Shown here piece after piece: positions 1 to 9,189 of a stretch of 49,672 nucleotides of DNA. Positions within the stretch are counted from its first letter, which is position 1. The number at the start of each line of letters is the position of its first letter. Source of the stretch: an uncultured Bacteroidales bacterium (lineage in GTDB: Bacteria > Bacteroidota > Bacteroidia > Bacteroidales > UBA932). The notes beneath the pieces are model-generated. The model saw only the letters and a list, made by a program, of their open reading frames with translations. It had not been told where the DNA came from and made no database searches. The DNA lies in the NCBI GenBank assembly GCA_944326225.1, contig CALVDI010000010.1, positions 1 to 49,672 on the forward strand, given 5' to 3'. Both the position numbers and the translations under genes were made by a program.

Positions 1-887
1 ACGTTGCTCCAGGAGTGAGAGATAACGTACAGATAATCGCCGTAGACCGCCATATCGCTGCTGGGCAGCAGTTCCAGCTCCTCTACGACCTCGTCAGTGG
101 AAGGGTCGATGATGTATGTGGAGGACTGAAGGCCGTAATAGTCTCCCCGGGACGACACATAAAGCATACCGTCACCTCCCAGCTTTATCTGATGCAGGTT
201 GGGAGCCACCTCTATCTCATTGACCACCTCAAATGCGGCCAGGTCTATGACCGACACCGTACTGTCATAGTCCGGAGCCATATATCCGCCGGAGTTGGCC
301 ACATAGAGCCGGCCCGACACCACGGCCATCTCCTCCGGCTGGTAGCCTACGCCGCAGGTATCGACCACCTGCATCGTCACCGTATCTATCTTGGCGACAT
401 AGCCCCGCCGATACTCCGGGTCCAGCTCCACCGCCCCGGCGTATGAGCTGACATACGCATATCCACCGTCAAATGCTATATACCGGCAGTTTGGAATAGA
501 CACCTGAGCAACATGTACGGCTGTCTCCACATCCATGACTTCCACGAGGTTGGAGCAGTTGATGACTGCATAGAGCTTACCGCCGTAGATGCCCAGGTCA
601 TTGCCCACGTCCCCGAGCTCCAGGGCCACACCCGGATTGCGCTCGGGATAGATATTGCGGGTATAGTCCCCCGTCCCGTAGTCGTAATAGTCCAGCGTAG
701 CCTTGTTGCTGCCCATATTGCCCTCGTTGAGCAGGAAGAATCCCTTGATCTCTCCGCTATCATCTCCTCCGACATGGTCGCCCTCGCCCCGCAGGACAGG
801 ATCTTCCTTACGGCAGGAGGACAGACATCCGGCAAGACAGACGGACAGCAGTCCGATAAAAACGATATTCGCTGCGTTTATTCTCAT
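1..887 (-). CDS. btuG: BtuG-like surface cobalamin-binding beta-propeller lipoprotein (partial, C-terminus outside window)
   Basis: This gene runs off the left edge of the window; about 295 codons are visible. The N-terminus is a lipoprotein signal, with a candidate lipobox LAGC at Cys21 and a second possible acylated Cys25 followed by RKED. The mature part reads FFLLNEGNMGSN and then repeated blades with YAYVSSYAG, RLYVANSGG and LYVSSRGD. This is typical of the YncE/DUF5074 beta-propellers that include the Bacteroides B12-capture lipoprotein BtuG. Its ATG overlaps the btuB stop as ATGA, so the two are probably translationally coupled and both governed by the upstream cobalamin riboswitch. 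In characterised Bacteroides, BtuG sits on BtuB and hands it cobalamin at the cell surface. The B12 role here is inferred from family and context; the truncated end cannot be judged. Confidence 0.85.
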   Translation of the reverse strand, partial: MRINAANIVFIGLLSVCLAGCLSSCRKEDPVLRGEGDHVGGDDSGEIKGFFLLNEGNMGSNKATLDYYDYGTGDYTRNIYPERNPGVALELGDVGNDLGIYGGKLYAVINCSNLVEVMDVETAVHVAQVSIPNCRYIAFDGGYAYVSSYAGAVELDPEYRRGYVAKIDTVTMQVVDTCGVGYQPEEMAVVSGRLYVANSGGYMAPDYDSTVSVIDLAAFEVVNEIEVAPNLHQIKLGGDGMLYVSSRGDYYGLQSSTYIIDPSTDEVVEELELLPSSDMAVYGDYLYVISHSWSN

Positions 888-2986
888 ATTATAAAATTGA
901 CTTTAATCATGAAATTGGTGCCCGGCATCGGGTAACACTGGACCACCTCGTACTGCTGATTGAGGATATTGTTGACCAGGAGCGTGGCCCTCAGCTCCCA
1001 TCCGCTGAACTCAAACGACTTGGTCAGGGACACATCGTGGGTGTACCAGGGCTGGGAATAATTCTCCGGGATGTTGGCGACGGACTCGTACCGCTCTCCG
1101 GTATAGATGAAGCTGTAGTTGAGCGACCAGCTGCGCAGAGCCGCGCCCACAGTCACCGAACAGCTGTGCAATGGAATGTACGGCACCTGCCCGCCGTACC
1201 ATTCCGAGGACGGATCCGACAAGTCCCGGGCCCGCTGGAAAGTGTAGCTCACCCTCGGAGACACATCAACCGGTCCTAAGCGGAAATAGCCCTGGGCCGC
1301 GATGTCTGTCCCCAATATCTCCACATATCCCAGATTCATCATCGTCCACCTGAACTGGTTCGAGGTAGGCATAGCCACTATCTTGTTGTCCACCTGATTG
1401 AAATAGAAGTCGCCCTGCACGTCCACGCCTCTGAACCATCCGCTGCGGCGTATCAGCGACCAGGTAGTCCCGAAATCGTACTGAGTGGTCTCCTCCGGCT
1501 CCAGCCAGGACACTCCGGTAAAAGTGTAATAGAGGTCATTGAAAGTAGGCATACGGTAGGACTTCTTGTAGAAGGCCCTGAACTCCAAGTCCGTATTCCG
1601 GAACGGCTTCCATGAGGCTATCACCGACGGTGAGAGGTTGTGCCTGTCGTCCACCCTGCCGCTGCCGGAGCGCAGCACATCGTGGACGAATATGTACAGA
1701 AGTGATGCCGACAGCTTGAAGCCTCCGAACTCAAAGGCCGTCGCCGCAGCTCCATATGCCGACCAGCGCATGGGATAAACGAAGTCGCGCATATCTGCAT
1801 CCAGACTGTTCCACTGAAAGTCCGTAGCCAGAGACAATTCCCACCACTTGAACGGCTTGAACCTGTGCGCCGCCGAGAAATACGCCTCCTGCTGACGGTA
1901 ACGGTTGTCCACATACATAGTGGTCACATCCAGACGCGGGTCAGAAAGATAGCGGAGATAGTCGTAAGCGTACTTGCCGTTCAGAAGCAGCGAATACCAC
2001 TTGGTGAAATCCTTCTGCAATGAGCCCTGCACGAAAAAATTGTCATCCCGTTGCCGGTCCTGATGCACGAACTCCCCTCTGACCACAGCTCCTGGATAAC
2101 CCCGCTCCGAGTCGTAAAAGTAGGCCTTGGCCTTCCACCAGCCGTTCTCGATGTCCCCGAACAAGGCCACCTCGGCCCGGGTCATGCGGATATCCCCGTT
2201 CTGCCTGATACCTGTCGTGTCGTAACCGTTCTGCTTGGCATACGTGAACTTATAGCGGCCCGAAGTATACAGAAACTCCGTACTGGCCGAGAGCGATACC
2301 CGGTCCGATATCCTGTGTTCCCACAGCACCGACGGGTTGACCGTGGCGAACGAGCCGCCCTTGAGGCCGAAGTTCCAGTTGTTGCGTTTCCCGTCCTCAA
2401 AGCGGGGCTTCTTGGTCTGCAGATAGACCGCCGTCGCCGAGGCATAGTCCTTGGCCGACTGGAGAGTCGAGCTCTTCTGGCCGTTGTACAGGGATACTGA
2501 CTCCATATTGTCTAAGGAGAACCGCCCCAGGTCCACTATTCCGTTCTGCGCATTGCCCAGCTCCACACCGTCGTAGAACACTCCCACATGCTGGCTGCCG
2601 AGGCTACGGACATTTATCGTCTTGAGCCCGCCGATACCGCCGTAGTCCTTGATCTGCACTCCCGAGAAATACCGTATCGCATCAGCTATGGAATGTGTGC
2701 CCAGAGTGCGCAGCTTCTCGCCCGAGAGCATCTGCACCGGCACTATCTCCTGCGAGGTGCGGGTGGCCACCACCATCACTTCATCCAATGCATAGACCGT
2801 ATCCTCTTCCGGGATCGTATCTGCCGCACTTGCAGGCATATCGTATACAGCAGCTGCCCGGGCTCTTTCAGCCGGGCTCACCCGCGCTCCGTACGCTACA
2901 GGAGCGGCCGACAGCAGAAATGCCGTCAGGGCCGACACCGTCAGCACTACAGGAAACATCATTCTATCTATGAATCGCACTGCCAT
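884..2986 (-). CDS. btuB: TonB-dependent outer-membrane receptor, BtuB-type cobalamin transporter
   Basis: The 700-residue protein has a signal peptide (about residues 1-33), a plug domain beginning near VYALDEVMVVATRT, and a long beta-barrel ending in a hydrophobic strand (IKVNFII). The plug contains the usual NVRSLGSQHVGVFYDG and SVSLYNG elements. ATG 2986 is chosen because an AGGAAAAG ribosome site lies a few bases upstream. The gene follows a cobalamin riboswitch and overlaps the BtuG-like lipoprotein gene by four bases, which identifies the substrate as cobalamin or a related corrinoid. Regulation is expected to be repression by cobalamin. The receptor family is certain; the substrate is inferred from the riboswitch and partner gene. 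Confidence 0.93.
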   Translation of the reverse strand: MAVRFIDRMMFPVVLTVSALTAFLLSAAPVAYGARVSPAERARAAAVYDMPASAADTIPEEDTVYALDEVMVVATRTSQEIVPVQMLSGEKLRTLGTHSIADAIRYFSGVQIKDYGGIGGLKTINVRSLGSQHVGVFYDGVELGNAQNGIVDLGRFSLDNMESVSLYNGQKSSTLQSAKDYASATAVYLQTKKPRFEDGKRNNWNFGLKGGSFATVNPSVLWEHRISDRVSLSASTEFLYTSGRYKFTYAKQNGYDTTGIRQNGDIRMTRAEVALFGDIENGWWKAKAYFYDSERGYPGAVVRGEFVHQDRQRDDNFFVQGSLQKDFTKWYSLLLNGKYAYDYLRYLSDPRLDVTTMYVDNRYRQQEAYFSAAHRFKPFKWWELSLATDFQWNSLDADMRDFVYPMRWSAYGAAATAFEFGGFKLSASLLYIFVHDVLRSGSGRVDDRHNLSPSVIASWKPFRNTDLEFRAFYKKSYRMPTFNDLYYTFTGVSWLEPEETTQYDFGTTWSLIRRSGWFRGVDVQGDFYFNQVDNKIVAMPTSNQFRWTMMNLGYVEILGTDIAAQGYFRLGPVDVSPRVSYTFQRARDLSDPSSEWYGGQVPYIPLHSCSVTVGAALRSWSLNYSFIYTGERYESVANIPENYSQPWYTHDVSLTKSFEFSGWELRATLLVNNILNQQYEVVQCYPMPGTNFMIKVNFII

Positions 2987-3084
2987 ATTCTTTTCCTAAA
3001 ATGGACAGCAGCTTGAAGGGCAGAAACGCCGCGAAGACCTCTAGAGTCCGGAGCCTAAACACCCGTAGGCCGCTGATCCGTGTC

Positions 3085-3256
3085 GCAAGGCAGGTCTTCT
3101 GACTCGTTCCGCTCCGGACGCCTTCCCGAATCCCGGCAGACGGTCAATCTCCCAGGGCATCAGTGGCAAAAGTGCCGGAACATCATAGGAACTCACAGCA
3201 GCGGGAACTGTCCGGGACTCTCACCCGGTTCCCTTTTAATCCTCCGCAGAGGAACC
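3085..3256 (-). promoter_or_regulatory. Cobalamin riboswitch aptamer
   Basis: On the minus strand the RNA shows the hallmark elements of the cobalamin family in order: GGTTCC near 3256, GGTGAGAGTCCCGG, CCGCTGCTGTGAG, the B12 box GCCACTG near 3165, GATTCGGGAAGG, and the 3' closing AGTCAGAAGACCTGCC near 3100-3088. It lies 99 bases upstream of btuB, with the promoter immediately upstream. The intervening leader (2987-3084) would be the expression platform. Binding of adenosyl- or other cobalamins should reduce btuB-btuG expression. Confidence 0.95.
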
Positions 3257-3266
3257 GTTGCGCCCG

Positions 3267-3300
3267 CAAATATAGAGATTTTTTTCAATATCCATACAAT
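3267..3300 (-). promoter_or_regulatory. Promoter of the riboswitch-btuB-btuG operon
   Basis: TATATTTG at 3274-3267 (minus) matches the Bacteroides -7 consensus TAnnTTTG exactly. ATTG at 3300-3297 is a possible -33 element at 22-base spacing, slightly longer than the usual 19-21. Transcription would start around 3262, just before the first aptamer helix. Confidence 0.65.
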
Positions 3301-3582
3301 ATCCGTCTGCAACCACTCCGGCGGGATGGCACTATTGATTGTAACAGGGCAAGGTCACAAGTCAGTATATCGCTGGCTGCCTTTCAGTTAGTTTCTTAAA
3401 AAGGTGTCGCGTCGGCGTTTCAAACGGTGACAGGGCACCTTCTCAACGCAGGTTTTCGATGATTATCAAACACTTAACAGCTTGCGCCTTTCCCGCAAAC
3501 TGACTGCTGATAAATACAACAGCCGGGCAATCCTATGAGGGACGGCTCCGGCTGTGATGTATCGTGATGAAATATGTGCTGT
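3301..3582. other. Intergenic region without a recognised gene
   Basis: This stretch of about 280 bases lies between the btuB promoter and the end of gpmI. I find no credible ORF, tRNA or conserved RNA in it. A weak hairpin at its right end (3519-3555) may terminate gpmI transcription. Confidence 0.5.
3519..3555 (-). terminator. Possible weak terminator after gpmI
   Basis: An 8-base inverted repeat (ACAGCCGG/CCGGCTGT) with a loop of about 21 bases lies 28 bases past the gpmI stop, followed on the minus strand by TGTATTTA. The long loop and poor T-tract make this weak. Confidence 0.35.
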
Positions 3583-5127
3583 TTAGAAGAGGGGCTCGCC
3601 GGTCATGTCGGCAGGGGCGGGGATGCCCATGAGCTTGAGCATGGTGGGGGCGATGTCGGCCAGGCGGCCGTCGCGGAGGCTCTTGACGTCGTCGTCCACG
3701 GCGATGAAGGGCACTACGTTGAGGGAGTGGGCGGTGTTGGGGGTACCGTCCTCGTTGACTGCGTGGTCGGCGTTGCCGTGGTCGGCGGTGATAAGCACGC
3801 TGTAACCGTTGGCCCTGGCGGCCTCGACTACCTTGGCCACGCACTCGTCCACGGTCTTGACGGCCTTGCAGATGGCCTCGTAGACTCCGGTGTGGCCTAC
3901 CATATCACCGTTGGCAAAGTTGAGGATGACCATGTCGTGTACGCCTTTATTCAACTCGGCTATAAGAGCCTCAGTCACCTCGGGTGCGGACATCTCGGGC
4001 TTGAGGTCGTAGGTGGCCACCTTGGGGGAGTTGATGAGGATGCGGGACTCGCCCTCGAAAGGCTCCTCGCGTCCGCCGGAGAAGAAGAAGGTCACATGGG
4101 CGTATTTCTCGGTCTCGGCGATGCGGAGCTGCCTGCGTCCGGCCTTGGAGACTACCTCGCCGATGGTGTCGGGCACGTTCTCCTTGTCGAAGAGGATGTG
4201 CAGTCCGGTGAACTTGTCGTCGTAGGGGGTCAGGCAGCAGTAGTACAGGGGGATGGTCTTCATGCCCTGCTCCGGCATGTCCTGCTGGGTGAGCACTGCG
4301 GTGATCTCGCGGGCGCGGTCGTTGCGGAAGTTGTAGAAGATGACGGCATCGCCTTCTGAGATGAGTCCGAGGGGTTTGCCGGCGGCATCCACGCCGCAGT
4401 GAGGCTTTACGAACTCGTCGGTCACGCCCTCGTCGTAGGAGCTCTGCATGGCGGCTACGGGGTCGGTGAACTTCTCGCCCTGACCGCTTACGACCAGGTC
4501 GTAGGCCATCTTGACACGGTCCCACCTCTTGTCGCGGTCCATGGCGTAGTAGCGGCCGATGATGCTGGCGATGACGGGACCCTGCGAGGGATCGGGGTAT
4601 TTGGCACGGAGCTCAGCACACTTGGCCTGCAGCTCCTCGATGAAGCCCTTGCCGCTGCGGGGGTCGCAGTCGCGGCCGTCCATGAAGCAGTGGACATATA
4701 CCTTGGGCAGCCGATACTGTGCGGCCACCTCGAGGAACTCGTAGAGGTGTGCCAGGGAGCTGTGGACTCCGCCATGGGAGCACAGTCCGAAAAAGTGCAG
4801 GGCCTTACCGCTGCTCGCCACATAGTCGTATGCTGCTTTGATTTCCTTGTTTTCCAGAAGTTTGTGCTGGCTGCAGGCCATGTTGATCTTGACCAGGTCC
4901 TGATAGACGATGCGGCCCGCGCCGATGTTAAGGTGTCCCACCTCGGAATTGCCCATCTGTCCGGCGGGAAGACCCACGTCCTCGCCGCAGGCCTTAAGAA
5001 ACGACACGGGATACTGCGCCCTGAGCTTGTCGAGATTGGGTGTGCCCTGAGTATAGATGGCGTTGGAGCGGTCATGCCTGCCCTCACCCCAGCCGTCGAG
5101 GATCATAAGTAATACTTTCTTGTCCAT
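3583..5127 (-). CDS. gpmI: 2,3-bisphosphoglycerate-independent phosphoglycerate mutase
   Basis: The enzyme interconverts 3- and 2-phosphoglycerate in glycolysis using two manganese ions and a phosphoserine. The 514-residue length is normal for the family. The N-terminal metal motif LMILDGWG, the catalytic-serine segment [17 protein letters not shown], the HGGVHS loop, MDGRD, and the late metal motifs [11 protein letters not shown] and ITADHGNAD are all present. The start at 5127 (MDKK) is preferred over an ATG 24 codons upstream, because it gives the normal N-terminus and has AAGGAATCAGG just upstream. It is transcribed alone, divergently from the regulator at 5228. Confidence 0.97.
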   Translation of the reverse strand: MDKKVLLMILDGWGEGRHDRSNAIYTQGTPNLDKLRAQYPVSFLKACGEDVGLPAGQMGNSEVGHLNIGAGRIVYQDLVKINMACSQHKLLENKEIKAAYDYVASSGKALHFFGLCSHGGVHSSLAHLYEFLEVAAQYRLPKVYVHCFMDGRDCDPRSGKGFIEELQAKCAELRAKYPDPSQGPVIASIIGRYYAMDRDKRWDRVKMAYDLVVSGQGEKFTDPVAAMQSSYDEGVTDEFVKPHCGVDAAGKPLGLISEGDAVIFYNFRNDRAREITAVLTQQDMPEQGMKTIPLYYCCLTPYDDKFTGLHILFDKENVPDTIGEVVSKAGRRQLRIAETEKYAHVTFFFSGGREEPFEGESRILINSPKVATYDLKPEMSAPEVTEALIAELNKGVHDMVILNFANGDMVGHTGVYEAICKAVKTVDECVAKVVEAARANGYSVLITADHGNADHAVNEDGTPNTAHSLNVVPFIAVDDDVKSLRDGRLADIAPTMLKLMGIPAPADMTGEPLF

Positions 5128-5171
5128 AATCCTGATTCCTTTTCTTAATACTTTCTGTCTATTTTCGGGCG

Positions 5172-5179
5172 CAAAAGTA
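5172..5179 (-). promoter_or_regulatory. gpmI promoter, -7 element
   Basis: TACTTTTG (minus strand) matches TAnnTTTG and lies 44 bases upstream of the gpmI ATG. No clear TTTG is seen at the -33 position. Confidence 0.5.
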
Positions 5180-5216
5180 TGAAAAAATCGGAAATACACG
5201 GATAGCCATTATTGAT

Positions 5217-5224
5217 TATATTTG
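5217..5224 (+). promoter_or_regulatory. Promoter -7 element of the TPR/AraC regulator (near leaderless)
   Basis: TATATTTG matches TAnnTTTG exactly and ends only three bases before ATG 5228. Transcription would then begin at or inside the start codon, unless ATG 5237 is used. No ribosome-binding site and no convincing -33 box is visible. Confidence 0.45.
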
Positions 5225-5227
5225 TGC

Positions 5228-6923
5228 ATGAATATTATGTGTTTTTCAAAAGCAAATACCTGCTTGGCGAAATGTCTGTCGCTTTTGTTCGCAATGCTCG
5301 TCATAAACTGTGGCGGAAGAGATATGGAAAGACAGCATGGACATGAATATGATGCAGTGCAAAGAATTTCAAGCATGATGTCGGAAGGACGCTATATGCA
5401 GGTTCTTTCCATCACCGACACGCTCCTGGGTTTGCCGGATGTGTCAGGAGACGTAAAGGGGACGGCATTGGGGTATAAGGCATTGGCATATATTATGACC
5501 AACATGCTGGACTCTGCTGATATCTATATCACGGAGCTGGAAGAAATACTGGACAATGACACAGGCTTTCATCACAATGCTCTCATAGGATATACGGCCA
5601 GAGGAATTTATGCGATAAAGAAAGAACTGGATTATTCCAAAGCCATGAGCTGTTTCTACGAGGCTATGGAAATTGCCGAGATGAGAAGGGATACATTGAA
5701 CCAAGTGGTCAGTCTGTGTAATCTGGTGAACGTGTGCCAATTGCGCAAAGACACATCCGGTCTGCGGTACGCGCAGACTGCTTATAGCCTCAGCCGCAGC
5801 AAAAAGAATCCCTATTATAACGAGCAGCGCTTTGTGTCTTTCAGACATGTTTCTTCTGGCCGGGATGTATTCCGAAGCACTTCAGTATGCGGATACGGCC
5901 GGAGTCTATATGGACGTTTCCCAGCTGAAACACAGATGCTGGCAGGTGCTGAACAGTGCGCAGGCTCTGTCCGCTATGGACCGTATATCTGAAGCGGAAG
6001 TTCTTTTTGAGGAGGTCAAGACAATGATTCCGCAGAATGGAGTAGACATGGAAGTGAAGTACCGGATGACATACGGCAAGCATCTTTTGGCCCGAAACCG
6101 CTCTCTCCAGGCAATCATGGAATTTGAGTCAGCATTGAAAAGCATGGGGGACACGCATGAGGATAAAGCGTTGGTTTATCTGCTGTTGTCGGATGCCTAT
6201 TCCAAAGCTGGAGAGGACAAGCGGTCATTGGAGTACTATAAACATTACCATTCGTACTGCGATTCGCTTGCTGTCCATGAAAAAGAACTGCAGCTCAATA
6301 AAATGATCCGTGACATGGAAAGGATCAAATACGATAAGGAGATAGCGGAGAGAGAACTTGAGGTGGTCAAGGCAGATAGGAACACTCTGATATCCGTAGG
6401 AGCCGCTCTGGCATGTTGTGTTGTCGCAGCAGTCTTCTGGATTATGCTTCGCAAGACAAATCATCTGTACAGAACATTAGTGGAACAGCATCAGCAATAC
6501 ATGCAGAAACAGACCCGTCTGGTAGAGCGCAGTATGGATTTGGCGGAAACGGATCCGGAAAATGCGAAGGACAAGGCTTTGTTTGAGCGTCTGGAGCGGA
6601 TGATGAAGGAAGAGAAATCTTATCGGATGAAGGATATCTCCTTGAATAAGCTGGCGGAGATGCTTTCTTCCAACAGGGCCTATGTCTCAAAAGTGATAAA
6701 CAGATTTGCTGATCAGACATTCTCCTCATATATTAATTCCAAAAGAATCAACGAAGCGATTGCCGTACTTTCTGACCCTTATGACGACACCCCGCTGAAA
6801 ATGCTTTCTGACGAACTGGGATACAACACTCTGTCTACATTCTACAGGGCTTTTGTCAAGGAAACAGGAGTCCCGCCATCCAAGTACAGAAGCGGATTGC
6901 GGCATCTCAGGAAAGAAGAATAG
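5228..6923 (+). CDS. TPR-transmembrane-AraC-type HTH transcriptional regulator (frameshifted)
   Basis: Two overlapping frames together encode one protein of about 564 residues. The first (5228 to about 5833) has a lipoprotein-like leader ending LVINCGG and TPR-like helices. The second (about 5834-6923) has more TPR helices, a membrane segment near residues 385-407 (ISVGAALACCVVAAVFWIML) and a C-terminal AraC-type HTH near residues 457-560, with ISLNKLAEMLSSNRAYVSKV and LGYNTLSTFYRAF. The frames join if one T is removed from TTT at 5831-5833, giving QRLCLSDMFLLAG. This architecture is common in Bacteroidota, with an extracytoplasmic TPR sensor linked to a cytosolic DNA-binding domain. It lies next to, and points toward, the BACON lipoprotein genes, so it may control them. 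The start is uncertain: ATG 5228 or 5237. The shift may be a sequencing error or a true inactivation. Confidence 0.8.
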
Positions 6924-6964
6924 TTTTGCAAAACGTATCTTTTAAGATATGCAAAAAGTAAAAT

Positions 6965-6996
6965 TTTGAGCTATAGCAAAGTGCATTCTATTTTTG
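6965..6996 (+). promoter_or_regulatory. Promoter of the BACON lipoprotein gene at 7028
   Basis: TTTG at 6965-6968 and TATTTTTG at 6989-6996 are separated by 20 bases. Both match the Bacteroides -33/-7 consensus exactly with ideal spacing. The leader to ATG 7028 is short and AT-rich, so this gene has its own promoter despite lying just downstream of the regulator. Confidence 0.8.
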
Positions 6997-7027
6997 TTCC
7001 GTTAACCAATTAAAAATATTCAATCTT

Positions 7028-8995
7028 ATGAGAAAATGCACTTGTCGTTTTTTGCTGTCGGCACTTATGCTGCCGGCAGTCCTGTTCACCTCTTCGTGTA
7101 ATAAGGACAACATTACGCCGGAACCTGCTCCGGCTGACGGCTCCGAGATAGCTTTCAGCCAGGATATGCTTGAAATCCCTGCAGAAGGTGGCCCTGTGTC
7201 CGCATCGTTTAAGATAGTCAATCCTGTAGAAGGCATTGTTCCTTCCGCAACCTGTGAGGCTGACTGGATTCATATTTCAGAGGTAGATGAAGAGCTCCTG
7301 CAGGTGAATATCATCGCTGATGAAAATTCAGAGGCCGTTGGAAGGGAGTCGGAACTGGTGCTTACATACGGCGAGGATGCCACAGACACATTGAAGCTCA
7401 TCCAGGCCGCAATCAGTTTTACAATTAATGTCACCGACAGCACCACCACATCGTTTGCTTATGAAGTAGTTCCGAAAGATACCTCCATGACATATTGGTC
7501 GCAAGTTGTTGAAAAGGAATATTTTGATCAATTTGAATCTGCAAAAGAGTTTATAAATTCCGATGTTGAATTGATAAAGCATTATGCTGCGGAGCAAGGG
7601 GTAGGATATGAGGAATTCCTGAAAACTTCATTAAAAAAGGGTACATATAGCGGGAAACTGACATGGCAGTTGCCAGGAAAGGAGTTCGTCGTGTACGCCT
7701 TTGGCATGGATTATTCCGGAAATGTTCTTACTGGACTGGGCACCAGAGTCGCATCTACAGTGGCAATCGAACAGAGTGATGTAAAATTTGAGATAGAGGT
7801 GTCCCAGGAAGGTCGGAATACCGTAGTGGAAATAGTGCCGTCTGATAAAGAACAGTACTATGTTGCAGAAATTGTCGATACTAAGACTTTTGAGGATCCT
7901 ATTGCGAACATGACGGATGAAGATTATATATATGATTTTAAGCAAAGCTTGATATGGGAACAAATAGATTATTTTACGGCAATGGGATATCCGGATCCAT
8001 ACAAAGCCTATTTGCAGTTGATGGCAAAGAAAGGAGATCAGGTCATAACGTCCGAACTTACAGCCGATACTGATCATGTAGTATATGCTATATCTATATC
8101 AGATGAATGTTTATTCAATGGAAAACCAGAAATACAAGAATTCCACACAAATGATGTTATTTTTTCAGAGAATGTAATAACTCTAGATATTGTGAATGTC
8201 GAAACACGTATTATAGACGTAAAAGTTACAACGACAAACGATGATCCATATGTCCTTTTTGCGTTAGGTGCCGCTTCTTATAAGAACATGGATGACGACG
8301 AAATCGTAGAAAATATCTGTGCAATGTATCCAATTGCCATTAATCACTGGGGAGCATCAGGGGATACGACCGCTCGTTTCGGATTTCCCGTGGATGGTTT
8401 CGAACCTTGTACTGAATATATTGTTTTCGCCTTTGGATACGATATGGGAAATCCTACTACCGATATCGTATATGAGTTTGTCACCACGACTGAGGCAAAG
8501 CAGTCTGATATGACATTTGAACTGGCATACCATGGATATTATGCCGGAGCAGAGGTCCAGGAAGCATATCCCGAAAACTTCACGGCCGATATAAGCGGTC
8601 ATGCCGTATACCATGTGAAGGCACAGGCCATACCGGAGGACAGAATGTACTATAAGTATTATACTGTTCTGAGTGGAGATTACACGGATACTGAGGCGTT
8701 TACTGATGACGAGGCTGTTGATATGCTTTTGGAGTTGTGGGAAACGACTATTGGTGTTTCCTGGGATTATAATATGATTCTTTTGAAGTACGATATGGAT
8801 TTCACTTTCATTGGTTATGCGATAGACGTGGCCGGCAACCCTACAGCTGTCTGGAGGCAGCTCGTTCATCCTACAGAAGACGGGACTGTACCCATGGGCG
8901 GATTTAATCCTGGAGACCTGTGGAATTGGGATTATAATACAAGAACGGCCACAGCTGGAGGAAACGGTTGGATGATACCGCTTATAATGAAATAA
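7028..8995 (+). CDS. BACON-domain surface lipoprotein with tandem beta-sandwich modules
   Basis: The 655-residue protein starts with a lipoprotein signal (Cys24, followed by NKDN, an acidic tail consistent with surface export). Residues about 46-128 form a BACON-like domain with LEIPAEGGPVSASFKI, ADWIHIS and LKLIQAA. The rest is a chain of roughly 100-130-residue modules, each beginning with a strand such as FEYEV or VVEIVPSD and ending with a segment like VVYAFGMDYSG. There is no catalytic motif, SusC/D pair or glycosidase nearby. BACON domains are usually linked to carbohydrate or mucin binding, but the ligand here is unknown. Module order closely follows the lipoprotein at 17318-19549 on the other strand, so the two are paralogues. 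A strong terminator follows. Confidence 0.85.
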   Translation: MRKCTCRFLLSALMLPAVLFTSSCNKDNITPEPAPADGSEIAFSQDMLEIPAEGGPVSASFKIVNPVEGIVPSATCEADWIHISEVDEELLQVNIIADENSEAVGRESELVLTYGEDATDTLKLIQAAISFTINVTDSTTTSFAYEVVPKDTSMTYWSQVVEKEYFDQFESAKEFINSDVELIKHYAAEQGVGYEEFLKTSLKKGTYSGKLTWQLPGKEFVVYAFGMDYSGNVLTGLGTRVASTVAIEQSDVKFEIEVSQEGRNTVVEIVPSDKEQYYVAEIVDTKTFEDPIANMTDEDYIYDFKQSLIWEQIDYFTAMGYPDPYKAYLQLMAKKGDQVITSELTADTDHVVYAISISDECLFNGKPEIQEFHTNDVIFSENVITLDIVNVETRIIDVKVTTTNDDPYVLFALGAASYKNMDDDEIVENICAMYPIAINHWGASGDTTARFGFPVDGFEPCTEYIVFAFGYDMGNPTTDIVYEFVTTTEAKQSDMTFELAYHGYYAGAEVQEAYPENFTADISGHAVYHVKAQAIPEDRMYYKYYTVLSGDYTDTEAFTDDEAVDMLLELWETTIGVSWDYNMILLKYDMDFTFIGYAIDVAGNPTAVWRQLVHPTEDGTVPMGGFNPGDLWNWDYNTRTATAGGNGWMIPLIMK

Positions 8996-9021
8996 ATAGG
9001 ATTAGTGTTAATTTCCCTTGG

Positions 9022-9055
9022 AAAGGGAGGACTGTACGTGCGGTCCTCCCTTTTG
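9022..9055 (+). terminator. Rho-independent terminator after the 7028 lipoprotein gene
   Basis: AAAGGGAGGAC (9022-9032) pairs perfectly with GTCCTCCCTTT (9043-9053) across a 10-base loop and is followed by a T-rich tail. Confidence 0.88.
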
Positions 9056-9130
9056 TGTTAAGTGCGGGATTCCTGCGCAGTACGGATAATTTAATCGCGC
9101 CCATCTTTGATTAAATCTGTGGGAAAGTTC

Positions 9131-9161
9131 TTTGATTTTCCAATTCTTTTCATTAATTTTG
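9131..9161 (+). promoter_or_regulatory. Promoter of the DUF4988 lipoprotein gene
   Basis: TTTG (9131-9134), a 19-base spacer and TAATTTTG (9154-9161) form an exact Bacteroides-type promoter. The start codon follows 28 bases later. Confidence 0.8.
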
Positions 9162-9189
9162 AATCAAAACCTTATAAACCATTACAATT

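Noticed and set aside
3301-3582. Possible small RNA or tRNA between the btuB promoter and gpmI
   Set aside because: No cloverleaf, T-loop or conserved RNA motif could be traced; the only structure is a weak inverted repeat near the gpmI end.
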